Positions 42,861 to 51,848 of a DNA stretch of 64,000 nucleotides are shown in pieces. The number at the start of each line of letters is the position of its first letter. Within the stretch, counting starts at the first letter, position 1. Source of the stretch: Ruegeria marina (lineage in GTDB: Bacteria; Pseudomonadota; Alphaproteobacteria; Rhodobacterales; Rhodobacteraceae); NCBI RefSeq assembly GCF_900101475.1, contig NZ_FMZV01000005.1, forward strand, positions 62,001 through 126,000. The letters are read 5' to 3'. The translations under genes were made by a program, and so were the position numbers. The notes under the pieces are model-generated. The model worked only from the letters and a program-made list of their open reading frames with translations, did not search any database and was not told the origin of the DNA.

Positions 42861-43919
42861 TCATTCCGCCGGGCTGAACCCCTCGATCAATTGACGCAAG
42901 CCCAGAGCGGCCCCGGCAAAGATCGCCACAAAAGTTACTGGTGCACTGAAGGATAGCAGACTGAAGGCCGTCAGACCCTGTCCCACGGTGCACCCCATGG
43001 CGATGACGGCACCGGTTCCCATGATCGCGGCCCCGATGATCTGGCGGCGCAATTCGCGCGGATCCTCGCAGGCTTCCCACCGGAAATGGCCGCGGATCAT
43101 CGACCCGATGAATGCACCCAGCCAGACCCCGGCCACCGATCCCACGGCAAAGGACAGCGGCCGGACCGACCCGGTCATGGCGAACAGGATGGTCTCGCCG
43201 ACGGGGGCGGAGAAACTGTGCGACACCACCGGTTCGGCATTGAACCCGTGGTTGGCGACCCATTGCGTTCCGGCCCAGCCCGAGACGATCGCGAAGGCTA
43301 CCACCAGGGACCAGAAAATGGACTTTGGTTCCTGCCGCAGAGAGGACGAAGACAGCGCGCCGACACAGAGCAGAAGCCCGAGCGCCGCTCCGATGCTCCA
43401 GAGAGGCAACCCGGTCGCCGCCTGCGCGTAATGGGCAATTCCAGGGGGAATCTGCCCCGCCACCTCGATCTGAGGAAACAAGGCATTTCGAATCGGAGCA
43501 AGGGGACCCGAAAGCGTGACATAGGTAAACACGCCCATGACCAGCACGATGACGAAGGCTCTCAGGTCGCCGCCACCCAGACGCGCGATAGCGCCATAGC
43601 CGCAGTTGCCGGAGAGGGCCATGCCGTACCCGAACATCAGCCCGCCGACCACCGAGGCAAGCGGCATCCAGCGGATCGAGAGATAGTAGCTTTCAGACGG
43701 GTCAAGCAGTCCTAGACCGGTCAGGGCAAAACTGCCCAACGTGGCCGCCCCTATGGCCAGCAGCCACATCCGCATCCTGACACCGGAACCGCCGTAGAGC
43801 AGGTCCTCGATCGCACCCAGGGTGCAAAAGCGGCCCAGACGGGCAGCCAGCCCGAGGGCGATGCCTCCGACCAATCCCACCAGCGCAACAGCCTGGCTGT
43901 CGCTCATCCATGCAAGCAT
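42861..43919 (-). CDS. YeeE/YedE family sulfur transporter (SoxT-like)
   Basis: A 352-residue membrane protein of the YeeE/YedE (TsuA-like) family with about ten hydrophobic segments. Two repeats carry the family GRFCTLGAIEDLLYGGS motif near residue 29 and an MGCTVGQGLTAFSLLS motif near 310. Such proteins import thiosulfate or other sulfur species. Its position beside soxR and soxS matches soxT of other sulfur oxidisers, so uptake or release of a Sox substrate is a reasonable inference. It follows soxR by 55 bp on the same strand. Confidence 0.8.
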   Translation of the reverse strand: MLAWMSDSQAVALVGLVGGIALGLAARLGRFCTLGAIEDLLYGGSGVRMRMWLLAIGAATLGSFALTGLGLLDPSESYYLSIRWMPLASVVGGLMFGYGMALSGNCGYGAIARLGGGDLRAFVIVLVMGVFTYVTLSGPLAPIRNALFPQIEVAGQIPPGIAHYAQAATGLPLWSIGAALGLLLCVGALSSSSLRQEPKSIFWSLVVAFAIVSGWAGTQWVANHGFNAEPVVSHSFSAPVGETILFAMTGSVRPLSFAVGSVAGVWLGAFIGSMIRGHFRWEACEDPRELRRQIIGAAIMGTGAVIAMGCTVGQGLTAFSLLSFSAPVTFVAIFAGAALGLRQLIEGFSPAE

Positions 43920-43974
43920 GTGTTCCTCCCGCTGTCGCGCCCGGTCAGCCTGTTGCAGCGGTCTGTCCGGTCGG

Positions 43975-44310
43975 TCAGTCGGCGTTGCAGAAAAGCTCGT
44001 ATACCACTTCCAGTATGCGACGCGGGCGGTCGTCTGCCAAACGATAATAGATGGCCTTGCCGTCGCGACGAGGAACCACCAGGCCTTCGAGCCTCAGTCG
44101 CGACAGCTGTTGCGACACCGCTGCCTGCCGGGCGGACAGAAGGTCTTCGAGTTCGGTCACGGATTTCTCGCCGGAAACCAGATGGCAGAGGATCATCAAC
44201 CTGCCTTCATGGCTGATCGCCTTGAGGAAGTTGGACGCAAGAGTGGCGTTGTCCACCATCTTGTCGAGTTCTTCTTCGGCCATATCGGTCGAAAATTTCG
44301 GAAGTGCCAT
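43975..44310 (-). CDS. soxR: ArsR-family sulfur-responsive repressor SoxR
   Basis: A 111-residue winged-helix regulator of the ArsR/SqrR group (not the iron-sulfur SoxR of E. coli). HTH is in LLSARQAAVSQQLSRLRLEGL near residues 58-78. Two cysteines, Cys42 (LCHLV) and Cys108 (ELFCNAD), fit the persulfide sensors SqrR/BigR, which form a tetrasulfide and release DNA. Start 44310 follows GAGGACAAAAAAG. Likely targets are the ATTC-N8-GAAT sites at soxX, soxB and near soxS/V. Confidence 0.92.
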   Translation of the reverse strand: MALPKFSTDMAEEELDKMVDNATLASNFLKAISHEGRLMILCHLVSGEKSVTELEDLLSARQAAVSQQLSRLRLEGLVVPRRDGKAIYYRLADDRPRRILEVVYELFCNAD

Positions 44311-44456
44311 CTTTTTTGTCCTCGTTCCCGGTAGGAGAGATCCGGGGGTCTGCAACCGTTACGCCCTTTACCAGCGCTTTCGCGCGCATTTAATTCTATT
44401 TGTCGATCTGTTCCACCGGCTTCGGCGAATTTGATCTCATGTGGTTCCGGTTTGCC

Positions 44457-44834
44457 TCAACTGCTGCCCGGCACGGGTGGCTGGAAGCTTGTTTGTTCGA
44501 TCAGCAGTTTTTCAAGCACCGGCCAGAAGAAATGCTCTCCGGGGTAGCCTTCGATGCGGCCGATTTCACGCCCGTCCTCCACGACAATGAAGGTCGGTGT
44601 GAAGACGACCCGGCGGCTGAGTTCAAGATCAGCAGGTATCGCGCGCAGATCGACGCGTTTCAGCGGCGCAAAACGACCTTCGGCGGACAGCGGATAGATG
44701 TCTCCGATCTCCTTGTTCCACCGCGCGCACCATTCGCATCCCGCCTGTTCGACCATGACGAGATCCGCCGCCCAAAGCGGTGTACCTGCAATCGTCAGGC
44801 CGATCGCGGCAAGAAGATTTCGAAACTTGTACAT
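44457..44834 (-). CDS. soxS: Periplasmic thioredoxin SoxS
   Basis: A 125-residue thioredoxin-like protein with a signal peptide (to about residue 23, PLWAA) and redox pair CEWC at 33-36. It keeps Sox proteins reduced (reactivation of SoxYZ in Paracoccus). cis-Pro is in VFTPTFIVVEDG near 89. Start 44834 (MYKFRNLL) was chosen over an upstream ATG. It is divergent from soxV, and soxR follows 146 bp downstream. Confidence 0.88.
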   Translation of the reverse strand: MYKFRNLLAAIGLTIAGTPLWAADLVMVEQAGCEWCARWNKEIGDIYPLSAEGRFAPLKRVDLRAIPADLELSRRVVFTPTFIVVEDGREIGRIEGYPGEHFFWPVLEKLLIEQTSFQPPVPGSS

Positions 44835-44870
44835 GTGAGACCCGTTGACCTTTTTGCTTCTCACAACGTA

Positions 44871-44886
44871 ATTTGAATGTGTGAAT
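44871..44886. promoter_or_regulatory. Degenerate SoxR-type site between soxS and soxV
   Basis: On the minus strand ATTCACACAT then TCAAAT: the first ten bases equal those of the soxB site; the right half is degenerate. It lies 37 bp upstream of soxS and 45 bp upstream of soxV. Confidence 0.5.
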
Positions 44887-44930
44887 AATTCAAGAGTTGC
44901 GACTCTTGGCTGCTCTCACAGGGAGGTGAG

Positions 44931-45668
44931 ATGCTGGAGATTTCGTTCCTCGGGGCTCTGATTGCCGGATTGCTGAGCTTTTTTACGCCCTGCATCCTGC
45001 CCATGGTGCCGTTCTACCTGTCGTACCTTGGGGGGCTGAGCATCGCCGAATTGCGTGCCGATGGTAGAATCGAGCCCGGCGCGCAACGTCGCCTGATCAA
45101 CTCCGCCTTGTGTTTCGCGGCGGGTGTGACGACGGTGTTCATGGCCTTGGGAATGGGCGCCACCGCCTTGGGCCGTCTGTTTGCGACATATATGGACATG
45201 CTGGCCTGGGGCGCCGCCGGTATCCTGCTGATCTTCGGTCTGCACTTTCTCGGGGTCATCCGCGTTCCCTTGCTCTATCGTGAAGCACGTCTTGAAAGCA
45301 GCGCTTCCGCCTCGACGGTTTTCGGGGCCTATGCAATGGGCCTGGCCTTCGGTTTCGGCTGGACACCCTGTGTAGGGCCGGCGCTGGCCTCGATCCTGAT
45401 GATCGCCAGCGGAATGGGCGATGTCTGGAGGGGCGGCCTGCTGCTGCTGGTCTACGGGGTGGGGATGACGGCGCCTTTCGTCATTGCCGCGTTTTTCGCC
45501 AAACCGTTCCTGGCCTGGGTGCAGCGCCACCGGGCCGCTTTCACATGGGTCGAAAAAGGCATGGGCGCGATGCTGATCCTTTTTGCTATCCTCATTGCCA
45601 CCGGCGGCGTGACCTGGATTGCCGAGGCGATGATTCGCTGGATGCCCGGGTTTTCGTCGGTCGGGTGA
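44931..45668 (+). CDS. soxV: SoxV, CcdA-like membrane thiol reductant carrier
   Basis: A 245-residue membrane protein of the CcdA/DsbD-beta family with six helices. The paired cysteines carried by the family occur in FFTPCILP (Cys21) and GWTPCVGP (Cys147). It moves electrons from cytoplasmic thioredoxin across the membrane to the periplasmic thioredoxins SoxW and SoxS. It is preceded by AGGGAGGTGAG and followed after 26 bp by soxW, forming an operon. Confidence 0.93.
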   Translation: MLEISFLGALIAGLLSFFTPCILPMVPFYLSYLGGLSIAELRADGRIEPGAQRRLINSALCFAAGVTTVFMALGMGATALGRLFATYMDMLAWGAAGILLIFGLHFLGVIRVPLLYREARLESSASASTVFGAYAMGLAFGFGWTPCVGPALASILMIASGMGDVWRGGLLLLVYGVGMTAPFVIAAFFAKPFLAWVQRHRAAFTWVEKGMGAMLILFAILIATGGVTWIAEAMIRWMPGFSSVG

Positions 45669-45694
45669 CGACCGTGAACAAATGGAGGAAGACG

Positions 45695-46273
45695 ATGAGA
45701 CGACTTCTGGCTGCGATTCTGGCCTTGGGTCTTGCGACCGCGGCGCATGCGGTCGAAATGGGTGATGATGGCCTGCACAAGCCCGAATGGCTCCGCGACA
45801 CGTTCAAGGACCTGCGCGAGGACTACGCCGAGGCGCAGTCCGAGGGCAAGCGGCTTTTGCTGCTGGTCGAACAGCGCGGGTGCCTTTATTGCAGGGACAT
45901 GCACGAAAATACCTTCACCGATCCACGGGTTCTGGCTCTGCTGGAAGAGACCTACTTTCCGGTGCAGATCAACCTGCACGGGGATATCGAGATCGTGGAT
46001 ACCGATGGCGAAACTCTGACGGAAAAGGAAGCCACCCGGAAATGGCGGGTCCTGTTCACGCCGACGATGATCTTCCTGCCGCCGGTGCTGGAGGAAAGCG
46101 TTTCGGCGGTCGACCAGGCCGTTTCGGTGATGCCGGGAGCGTTTTCGGCCGGAACGACTCTGGACATGATGACCTGGGTCAAGGAAGAGCGATATCTCGA
46201 TCAGTCCGAAGAGGATTTTCAGCGCTACCATGCGCGCATGATCAAGGAGCGCAACGACGGCGACACCCGCTGA
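45695..46273 (+). CDS. soxW: Periplasmic thioredoxin SoxW
   Basis: A 192-residue protein with signal peptide (to about residue 19, ATAAHA) and active site CLYC at residues 63-66 (RGCLYCRDMHENTF), cis-Pro in VLFTPTMIFLPP near 125. It accepts reductant from SoxV. ATG 45695 is preceded by GGAGGAAG. The gene lies 26 bp after soxV. The C-terminal tail (RYHARMIKERNDGD) is charged. Confidence 0.92.
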   Translation: MRRLLAAILALGLATAAHAVEMGDDGLHKPEWLRDTFKDLREDYAEAQSEGKRLLLLVEQRGCLYCRDMHENTFTDPRVLALLEETYFPVQINLHGDIEIVDTDGETLTEKEATRKWRVLFTPTMIFLPPVLEESVSAVDQAVSVMPGAFSAGTTLDMMTWVKEERYLDQSEEDFQRYHARMIKERNDGDTR

Positions 46274-46346
46274 AAGGCCCCACGATCACTGTAATCAAGT
46301 GAAATTTTTCGAAATTTCCGGTGGTGGTCCTTGCAATGAAATAACA

Positions 46347-46362
46347 ATTCACATTCGTGAAT
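46347..46362. promoter_or_regulatory. SoxR operator at the soxX promoter
   Basis: ATTCAC-ATTC-GTGAAT, a perfect palindrome of the ATTC-N8-GAAT type (90 bp before the soxX ATG). The arms extend to AATTCAC/GTGAATT. Confidence 0.8.
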
Positions 46363-46451
46363 TTGATGTTGCGTATTGGCTCTCCGTAGCCTACGGTATA
46401 CAAGGCGAGAAGAGCTGCGGGCAAAGACTCGCGGCAACCAAGGGAGGACAC

Positions 46452-46925
46452 ATGAAACTGACAACGCTGACGCTGGCTGCCGGACTGATTGGTGGCGCTG
46501 CATGGGCGGCGGAGACTGCGCCCAACGACGTCATCTACACCGAGGGCGGTGCTATCGAGGCTTCGTTGACTGGTGTGCCCGGTAACCCTGCCGAGGGCGC
46601 CAATGTTCTGGGTAAGCGCAGTCTTGGCAATTGCGTGGCCTGTCATCAGGTATCCGCATTGGCCGATGTGCCTTTCCACGGTGAGATCGGGCCGGCGCTT
46701 GACGGTGCGGGCGACCGCTGGACCGAGGCGGAGCTGCGCGGGCTTGTCGCGAATGCCAAGATGACCTTTGAAGGCACGATGATGCCTGCCTTCTACAAGG
46801 TCGATGGTTATATCCGGCCGGGCGATGCCTTTACCGGAAAGGCCGCAGAAGGCCCGCTTGCGCCGCTGCTGACCGCTCAGCAGATCGAAGATGTTGTCGC
46901 GTTTCTTGCGACCCTGAAGGATTAA
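46452..46925 (+). CDS. soxX: SoxX, monoheme cytochrome c of SoxAX
   Basis: The small subunit of SoxAX, which attaches thiosulfate to SoxY. It is 157 residues with a signal peptide (WAAE, near 19) and one CVACH heme site (Cys61, Cys64, His65); the axial Met is in FEGTMMPAFYKV near 116. ATG 46452 follows GGGAGGACAC. First gene of soxXYZA, with its own SoxR operator upstream. Confidence 0.95.
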   Translation: MKLTTLTLAAGLIGGAAWAAETAPNDVIYTEGGAIEASLTGVPGNPAEGANVLGKRSLGNCVACHQVSALADVPFHGEIGPALDGAGDRWTEAELRGLVANAKMTFEGTMMPAFYKVDGYIRPGDAFTGKAAEGPLAPLLTAQQIEDVVAFLATLKD

Positions 46926-46970
46926 TCGGTCCTGTCCCAGGGGCAGGGCTTGTATCAAAGGAGAAATACG

Positions 46971-47387
46971 ATGGACTTTACGCGTCGTGATACCCTCGGC
47001 TTGGCCTTGGGCGCAGCGGCCCTGACGGTTCTGCCGTTCCGGGCGAACGCAGCAGTCGAGGACAGGATCGCCGAGTTCACTGGCGGTGCCGACACGGGTG
47101 AGGCTGGCTTGACCCTGACCGCGCCCGAGATTGCAGAAAACGGCAATACCGTTCCGATCGAAGTGAGCGCGCCGGGCGCGGTCTCGATCCTTGTGCTGGC
47201 CGCCGGAAACCCGACTCCGGGTGTGGCCCAGTTCAACTTCGGCCCGCTCGCCGCCACTCAGTCGGCGGCGACCCGCATCCGTCTTGCCGGAACGCAGGAC
47301 GTCATCGCGGTTGCCAAGATGGCCGACGGTTCTTTCGTCAAGGCCGTTTCGACCGTGAAAGTGACAATCGGGGGCTGCGGCGGCTAA
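46971..47387 (+). CDS. soxY: SoxY, sulfur carrier subunit
   Basis: A 138-residue carrier exported by Tat (RRDTLGLALGAAAL near the start). The C-terminal swinging arm GGCGG (Cys136) covalently holds the sulfur intermediates. It pairs with SoxZ. Start ATG 46971 follows AAGGAGAAATACG. It lies 45 bp after soxX and 33 bp before soxZ. Confidence 0.97.
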   Translation: MDFTRRDTLGLALGAAALTVLPFRANAAVEDRIAEFTGGADTGEAGLTLTAPEIAENGNTVPIEVSAPGAVSILVLAAGNPTPGVAQFNFGPLAATQSAATRIRLAGTQDVIAVAKMADGSFVKAVSTVKVTIGGCGG

Positions 47388-47420
47388 GCCGTCCTTCCGG
47401 ATAATCAGGAGACAAGACAA

Positions 47421-47750
47421 ATGGCATCTGGTGTTAAACCCCGCGTGAAGGTCCCGAAATCGGCTGCGGCCGGCGAGGCAGTCACGATCAAGACCCTCAT
47501 CAGCCACGACATGGAAAGCGGTCAGCGCAAGGACAAGGATGGCAACGTCATTCCGCGCTCGATCATCAACCGCTTTACCTGCGAGTTCAACGGACAGTCG
47601 GTCATCGATATCAAGATGGAGCCGGCGATTTCCACGAATCCGTATTTCGAGTTCAACGCGACAGTGCCCGAAGCGGGCGAGTTCGCGTTCACCTGGTATG
47701 ACGACGACGGCTCTGTCTACAACGACAACAAGCCGATCACGATCGCCTGA
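47421..47750 (+). CDS. soxZ: SoxZ, sulfur carrier subunit
   Basis: A 109-residue protein forming the SoxYZ heterodimer; no signal peptide, so it travels with Tat-exported SoxY. It begins MASGVKPRVKVPKSAAAGE, has the IKTLISHDMESGQRKDKDG loop near 27-45 and the FTWYDDDGSVYNDNKP end typical of SoxZ. It follows soxY by 33 bp and soxA follows after 80 bp. Confidence 0.97.
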   Translation: MASGVKPRVKVPKSAAAGEAVTIKTLISHDMESGQRKDKDGNVIPRSIINRFTCEFNGQSVIDIKMEPAISTNPYFEFNATVPEAGEFAFTWYDDDGSVYNDNKPITIA

Positions 47751-47830
47751 TCCGCGGTCCAAAAAGAATGATGCTTTCGCCCGGCTTGCTGTGGCCGGGC
47801 GTGGGCCAATCACCCAAGGGAGGAAATTGG

Positions 47831-48682
47831 ATGAGATTCAAGGCAATGACCGCGATTGCCGCATTGGTGGCCGCGCCTTTGACGGTGATGGCTGGCCCCG
47901 ATGAGGACGAGTTGGTCATCAATGGGGAAATCAATATCGTCACCAAGACTGCCGCGCCTGCCCACCTCGACGGTGCGCTGCCCGAGATCTATTCCGGCTG
48001 GCGGTTCCGCTCGGACGAAACTCAGGCGCTTGAAATGGACGATTTCGAGAACCCGGGCATGGCGGCCGTCGATGTCGCGCGCGAAGTGTGGGACACGGTC
48101 GACGGCTCGGAAGGAAAGTCCTGTGCGTCTTGCCACAACGCGGTCGAAGACAGCATGGTGGGTGTACGGGCCGTCTATCCGAAATGGAACGAAGCCGCCG
48201 GCGAGGTGCGCACGCTGGAAATGCAGGTCAACGACTGCCGGACCTCGAACATGGGTGCCGAAGCATGGAAGTACGAGGGCGGTGAAATGACCGCAATGTC
48301 GGCTTTGATCGCGATGCAGTCGCGCGGCTTGCCGGTGAACGTGGCCATCGACGGACCCGTTCAGGCCGCTTGGGAACAGGGCAAGGAGATGTATTACACC
48401 CGGTACGGTCAGTTGGAGCTGAGTTGCGCCAACTGTCATGAGGACAACTGGGGCAACATGATCCGTGCCGACCACCTCAGCCAGGGTCAGATCAATGGGT
48501 TCCCGACCTATCGCCTGAAGAACACGAAGCTGAACTCGGTACACGACCGCTTCAAAGGGTGTATCCGCGACACCCGCGCGGAAACCTTCAAGCCGGGCAG
48601 CCCCGAATTTGTCGCTCTGGAACTCTATGTCGCCAGCCGCGGCAACGGCCTGTCGGTCGAAGGACCGTCGGTCCGCAACTGA
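47831..48682 (+). CDS. soxA: SoxA, diheme cytochrome c of SoxAX
   Basis: Catalytic subunit of SoxAX, 283 residues with a signal peptide (to VMA, about residue 21). Two heme sites CASCH (98-102) and CANCH (199-203); catalytic cysteine, bearing persulfide, is Cys244 in FKGCIRDTRAE. ATG 47831 follows AGGAAATTGG. It closes soxXYZA; a terminator follows (48689-48724) and soxB has a separate promoter. Confidence 0.96.
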   Translation: MRFKAMTAIAALVAAPLTVMAGPDEDELVINGEINIVTKTAAPAHLDGALPEIYSGWRFRSDETQALEMDDFENPGMAAVDVAREVWDTVDGSEGKSCASCHNAVEDSMVGVRAVYPKWNEAAGEVRTLEMQVNDCRTSNMGAEAWKYEGGEMTAMSALIAMQSRGLPVNVAIDGPVQAAWEQGKEMYYTRYGQLELSCANCHEDNWGNMIRADHLSQGQINGFPTYRLKNTKLNSVHDRFKGCIRDTRAETFKPGSPEFVALELYVASRGNGLSVEGPSVRN

Positions 48683-48688
48683 ACCGAG

Positions 48689-48726
48689 GACCCCGTGTCG
48701 CAGATGTCGGCGCGGGGTCTTTATCC
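48689..48726 (+). terminator. Terminator after soxA
   Basis: GACCCCG (48689-48695) pairs with CGGGGTC (48713-48719), followed by TTTAT. It separates soxXYZA from soxBCDEF. Confidence 0.75.
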
Positions 48727-48735
48727 TTATTATAA

Positions 48736-48751
48736 ATTCACACATGTGAAT
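48736..48751. promoter_or_regulatory. SoxR operator at the soxB promoter
   Basis: ATTCAC-ACAT-GTGAAT, perfect palindrome; extended arms AAATTCAC/GTGAATTT. It is 38 bp before the soxB ATG. Confidence 0.85.
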
Positions 48752-48789
48752 TTAATGTTAATGTGACCAAGAACGGAAAGCATCCACCC

Positions 48790-50493
48790 ATGATCTCACG
48801 TCGCGATTTCCTCCAGGTTTCGATGGCAGCCTCGGCCCTGGTCGGGGCTTCGGGTTTCGGCAACTGGTCCCGGCTGGCAGCGCAGCAGGCGCTGACCCAG
48901 GACCAGCTTCTGGAATTCGAGACCTTCGGCAATCTGACGCTGATCCATATCACCGACATTCATGCGCAGTTGATGCCGATCTATTTCCGTGAACCCGAGG
49001 TCAATCTGGGGATCGGCGCGGCCAAGGGGCAGATGCCGCATATCACGGGCGCCGATTTCCGCCGGTTCTACGGGATCGAGGATGGCAGCCCCTCGGCCTA
49101 TGCTCTTACATATAATGATTTTTCGGCGCTGGCCCGTGCCTATGGGCGGATGGGCGGCATGGACCGCGTGGCCACCGTTGTCAACGCGATCCGCTCCGAC
49201 CGGCCCGATGCGCTGCTTCTGGATGGCGGCGACACCTGGCATGGCTCCTACACCTGTTTCCATACCGAAGGACAGGATGTGGTCAACGTTATGAATGCGT
49301 TGAAACCAGATGCAATGACCTTCCACTGGGAGTTTACCCTCGGCACCGACCGGGTCACCGAACTGGTCGAGGGCTTGCCCTTTGCCGCTTTGGGCCAGAA
49401 CATCTTTGATGCCGAATGGGACGAACCGTCGGAACTGTTCAAACCCTACAAGTTCTTCGAGCGCGGCGGTGTAAAGGTCGCTGTCATCGGCCAGGCCTTT
49501 CCGTACATGCCGATTGCCAACCCCGGTTGGATGTTCCCGGAATTCTCGTTCGGCATCCGCGAAGAAAACATGCAGGCCATGGTCGACGAGGTCCGGGCCG
49601 AGGGCGCCGAAGTGGTCGTCGTCCTCAGCCATAACGGCTTTGACGTGGACAAGAAGATGGCCGGCCGGGTCACCGGCATCGATGTCATTCTCAGTGGCCA
49701 CACTCATGACGCCCTGCCCGAGCCGGTGCAGGTGGAGCAGACTTATGTGATCGCCAGCGGTTCGAACGGCAAGTTCGTCAGCCGGGTCGATCTGGATATC
49801 CGCGATGGCCGGATGATGGGCCTGAAGCACAAGCTGATCCCGATCTTCTCGGACGTGATCGCACCCGACCCCGCGGTTACGGCGTTGATCAACGCGCAGC
49901 GCGAACCGCATATCGACCAGTTGCGCGAGGTGATCGGGCGGACCGATGAGAATTCGCTGCTCTACCGGCGCGGCAATTTCAACGGCAGCTGGGATGACCT
50001 GATCTGTGACGCGCTGCTGAGCGAGCGGGAGGCCGATATCGCCATGTCACCCGGCGTGCGCTGGGGGCCGTCGATCCTGCCGGGGCAGGAGATCACCCGC
50101 GAGGACATCTGGAACGTCACCTCGATGAGCTATGGCGCGGCCTATCGTACCGAGATGACGGGCGAGTTCCTGCACGTCGTGCTCGAGGACGTGGGCGACA
50201 ACCTGTTCAACCCAGATCCCTATTACCAGCAAGGCGGCGACATGGTGCGCGTGGGCGGCCTGGGGTATCGGATCGACGTCAGCAAGCCGCAGGGCAGCCG
50301 CATAACCGACATGACGCTTTTGAAGACAGGCGAAAAGATCGACCCGGCCAAAAGCTATACGGTCGCAGGATGGGCCAGCGTCAACGAAGGCACCGAAGGC
50401 CCGCAGATCTGGGATGTGGTGGAAAGCCATATCCGCAAGCTGGGCACCGTTTCGGTGACGCCTAACACATCGGTCGAGGTGGTGGGGGCGTAA
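48790..50493 (+). CDS. soxB: SoxB, sulfate thiol esterase (dimanganese hydrolase)
   Basis: Releases sulfate from SoxY-bound thiosulfonate by hydrolysis. It is 567 residues, exported by Tat (SRRDFLQ near residue 3). The metallophosphatase motifs are LIHITDIHAQL near 53, DGGDTWHGS near 145, and FSHNGFD-like LSHNGFD plus SGHTHD near 299. ATG 48790 has GGAAAG upstream; a GTG at 48763 lacks a ribosome-binding site and overlaps the operator. First gene of soxBCDEF. Confidence 0.96.
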   Translation: MISRRDFLQVSMAASALVGASGFGNWSRLAAQQALTQDQLLEFETFGNLTLIHITDIHAQLMPIYFREPEVNLGIGAAKGQMPHITGADFRRFYGIEDGSPSAYALTYNDFSALARAYGRMGGMDRVATVVNAIRSDRPDALLLDGGDTWHGSYTCFHTEGQDVVNVMNALKPDAMTFHWEFTLGTDRVTELVEGLPFAALGQNIFDAEWDEPSELFKPYKFFERGGVKVAVIGQAFPYMPIANPGWMFPEFSFGIREENMQAMVDEVRAEGAEVVVVLSHNGFDVDKKMAGRVTGIDVILSGHTHDALPEPVQVEQTYVIASGSNGKFVSRVDLDIRDGRMMGLKHKLIPIFSDVIAPDPAVTALINAQREPHIDQLREVIGRTDENSLLYRRGNFNGSWDDLICDALLSEREADIAMSPGVRWGPSILPGQEITREDIWNVTSMSYGAAYRTEMTGEFLHVVLEDVGDNLFNPDPYYQQGGDMVRVGGLGYRIDVSKPQGSRITDMTLLKTGEKIDPAKSYTVAGWASVNEGTEGPQIWDVVESHIRKLGTVSVTPNTSVEVVGA

Positions 50494-50564
50494 CGCGTCC
50501 GCATTTCGATGATTTCCAAGGTTTTGCCCCCGAAGCAGGAGGCAGATTTACAAAGGAGGCATTC

Positions 50565-51848
50565 ATGAGTGAAAGCTCTGGCAAGAAAGGCGCGTCGCGC
50601 CGCCAGTTCCTGACCAGTGTTGCAGCGGTCGGGGCCGGGGCGGTGGCCGCCGGCGCGTCCCGCGCAGCGACACCGGATCCGTTGATCACCGAAGTGCAGG
50701 AATGGGCGCGCGCCACTGGCGATGGTGTCGACGCGTCCCCCTATGGCCTGCCCATCGAATACGAGGGCGACGTGATCCGCCGCAACGTGGAATGGCTGAC
50801 CGCCGACACGATCAGCTCGATCAACTTCACCCCGATCCACGCCCTTGACGGGACGATCACCCCACAGGGCTGCGCCTTCGAGCGGCACCATTCGGGCGCC
50901 ATCGCGCTGAAGAAGGAAGACTATCGCCTGATGATCAACGGGCTGGTCGATCAGCCGCTGGTCTTTACCTATGCCGATCTGGAACGCTTCCCGCGCGAGA
51001 ACCATGTGTATTTCTGCGAATGCGCGGCGAACTCGGGCATGGAATGGGCCGGTGCCCAGCTGAACGGCGCGCAGTTCACCCATGGCATGATCCATAACAT
51101 GGAATACTCCGGCGTCAGCCTGCGGACCCTGCTGGAAGAGGCGGGTCTGGGTGCGGCCGGCGACCTGAGCGACAAATGGGTCTATGTCGAGGGGGCCGAC
51201 GCCTCGTCGAACGGGCGTTCGATCCCGATGGAAAAAGCGCTGGACGACTGCCTGATCGCATTCAAGGCCAATGGCGAGGCGCTGCGCAAGGAACATGGCT
51301 ATCCGGTGCGCCTGGTAGTGCCCGGCTGGGAAGGCAACATGTGGGTCAAGTGGTTGCGCCGGATCGAGGTGATGGACGGCCCGGTCGAAAGCCGCGAAGA
51401 GACCTCGAAATACACCGATACACTGGCTGATGGCACAAGCCGCAAGTGGACCTGGGTGATGGACGCCAAGTCGGTGATCACGTCGCCCAGCCCGCAGGCG
51501 CCCATCGCGCACGGGCCCGGACCGCTGGTGATCACCGGTCTGGCCTGGTCAGGCCGAGGGGCCATCACCGGCGTCGATGTCTCGCTCGACGGCGGCATAT
51601 CCTGGCAACCTGCGCGCCTGGCGGCGCCGGGTCAGGACAAGGCGCTGACGCGCTTTTACCTGGACATCAACTGGGACGGTTCGGAAATGCTGCTGCAAAG
51701 CCGGGCGCGCGATGAGTCAGGCTATGTGCAGCCGACCAAGGCGCAGCTGCGCGAGGTACGCGGGCTGAACTCGATCTATCATAACAACGCGATCCAGACC
51801 TGGTGGGTCAAGGCAAGCGGAGAGGCCGAAAATGTCGAAGTTTCCTAA
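50565..51848 (+). CDS. soxC: SoxC, molybdenum cofactor subunit of Sox sulfane dehydrogenase
   Basis: Moco subunit of SoxCD, which oxidises the sulfane sulfur on SoxY. It is 427 residues with a Tat signal (SRRQFLTS at residues 12-19). The Moco-cysteine region is FCECAANSG near 150-156 (Cys151 or Cys153). The C-terminal Mo-co oxidoreductase dimerisation domain follows (DVSLDGGISWQPARL near 336). Its end overlaps the soxD start by 17 bp. Confidence 0.96.
   Translation: MSESSGKKGASRRQFLTSVAAVGAGAVAAGASRAATPDPLITEVQEWARATGDGVDASPYGLPIEYEGDVIRRNVEWLTADTISSINFTPIHALDGTITPQGCAFERHHSGAIALKKEDYRLMINGLVDQPLVFTYADLERFPRENHVYFCECAANSGMEWAGAQLNGAQFTHGMIHNMEYSGVSLRTLLEEAGLGAAGDLSDKWVYVEGADASSNGRSIPMEKALDDCLIAFKANGEALRKEHGYPVRLVVPGWEGNMWVKWLRRIEVMDGPVESREETSKYTDTLADGTSRKWTWVMDAKSVITSPSPQAPIAHGPGPLVITGLAWSGRGAITGVDVSLDGGISWQPARLAAPGQDKALTRFYLDINWDGSEMLLQSRARDESGYVQPTKAQLREVRGLNSIYHNNAIQTWWVKASGEAENVEVS

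Noticed and set aside
46347-48751. CRISPR array from repeated ATTCAC-N4-GTGAAT sites
   Set aside because: The copies are more than 2 kb apart, are short operators at promoters, and have no regular spacers or cas genes.
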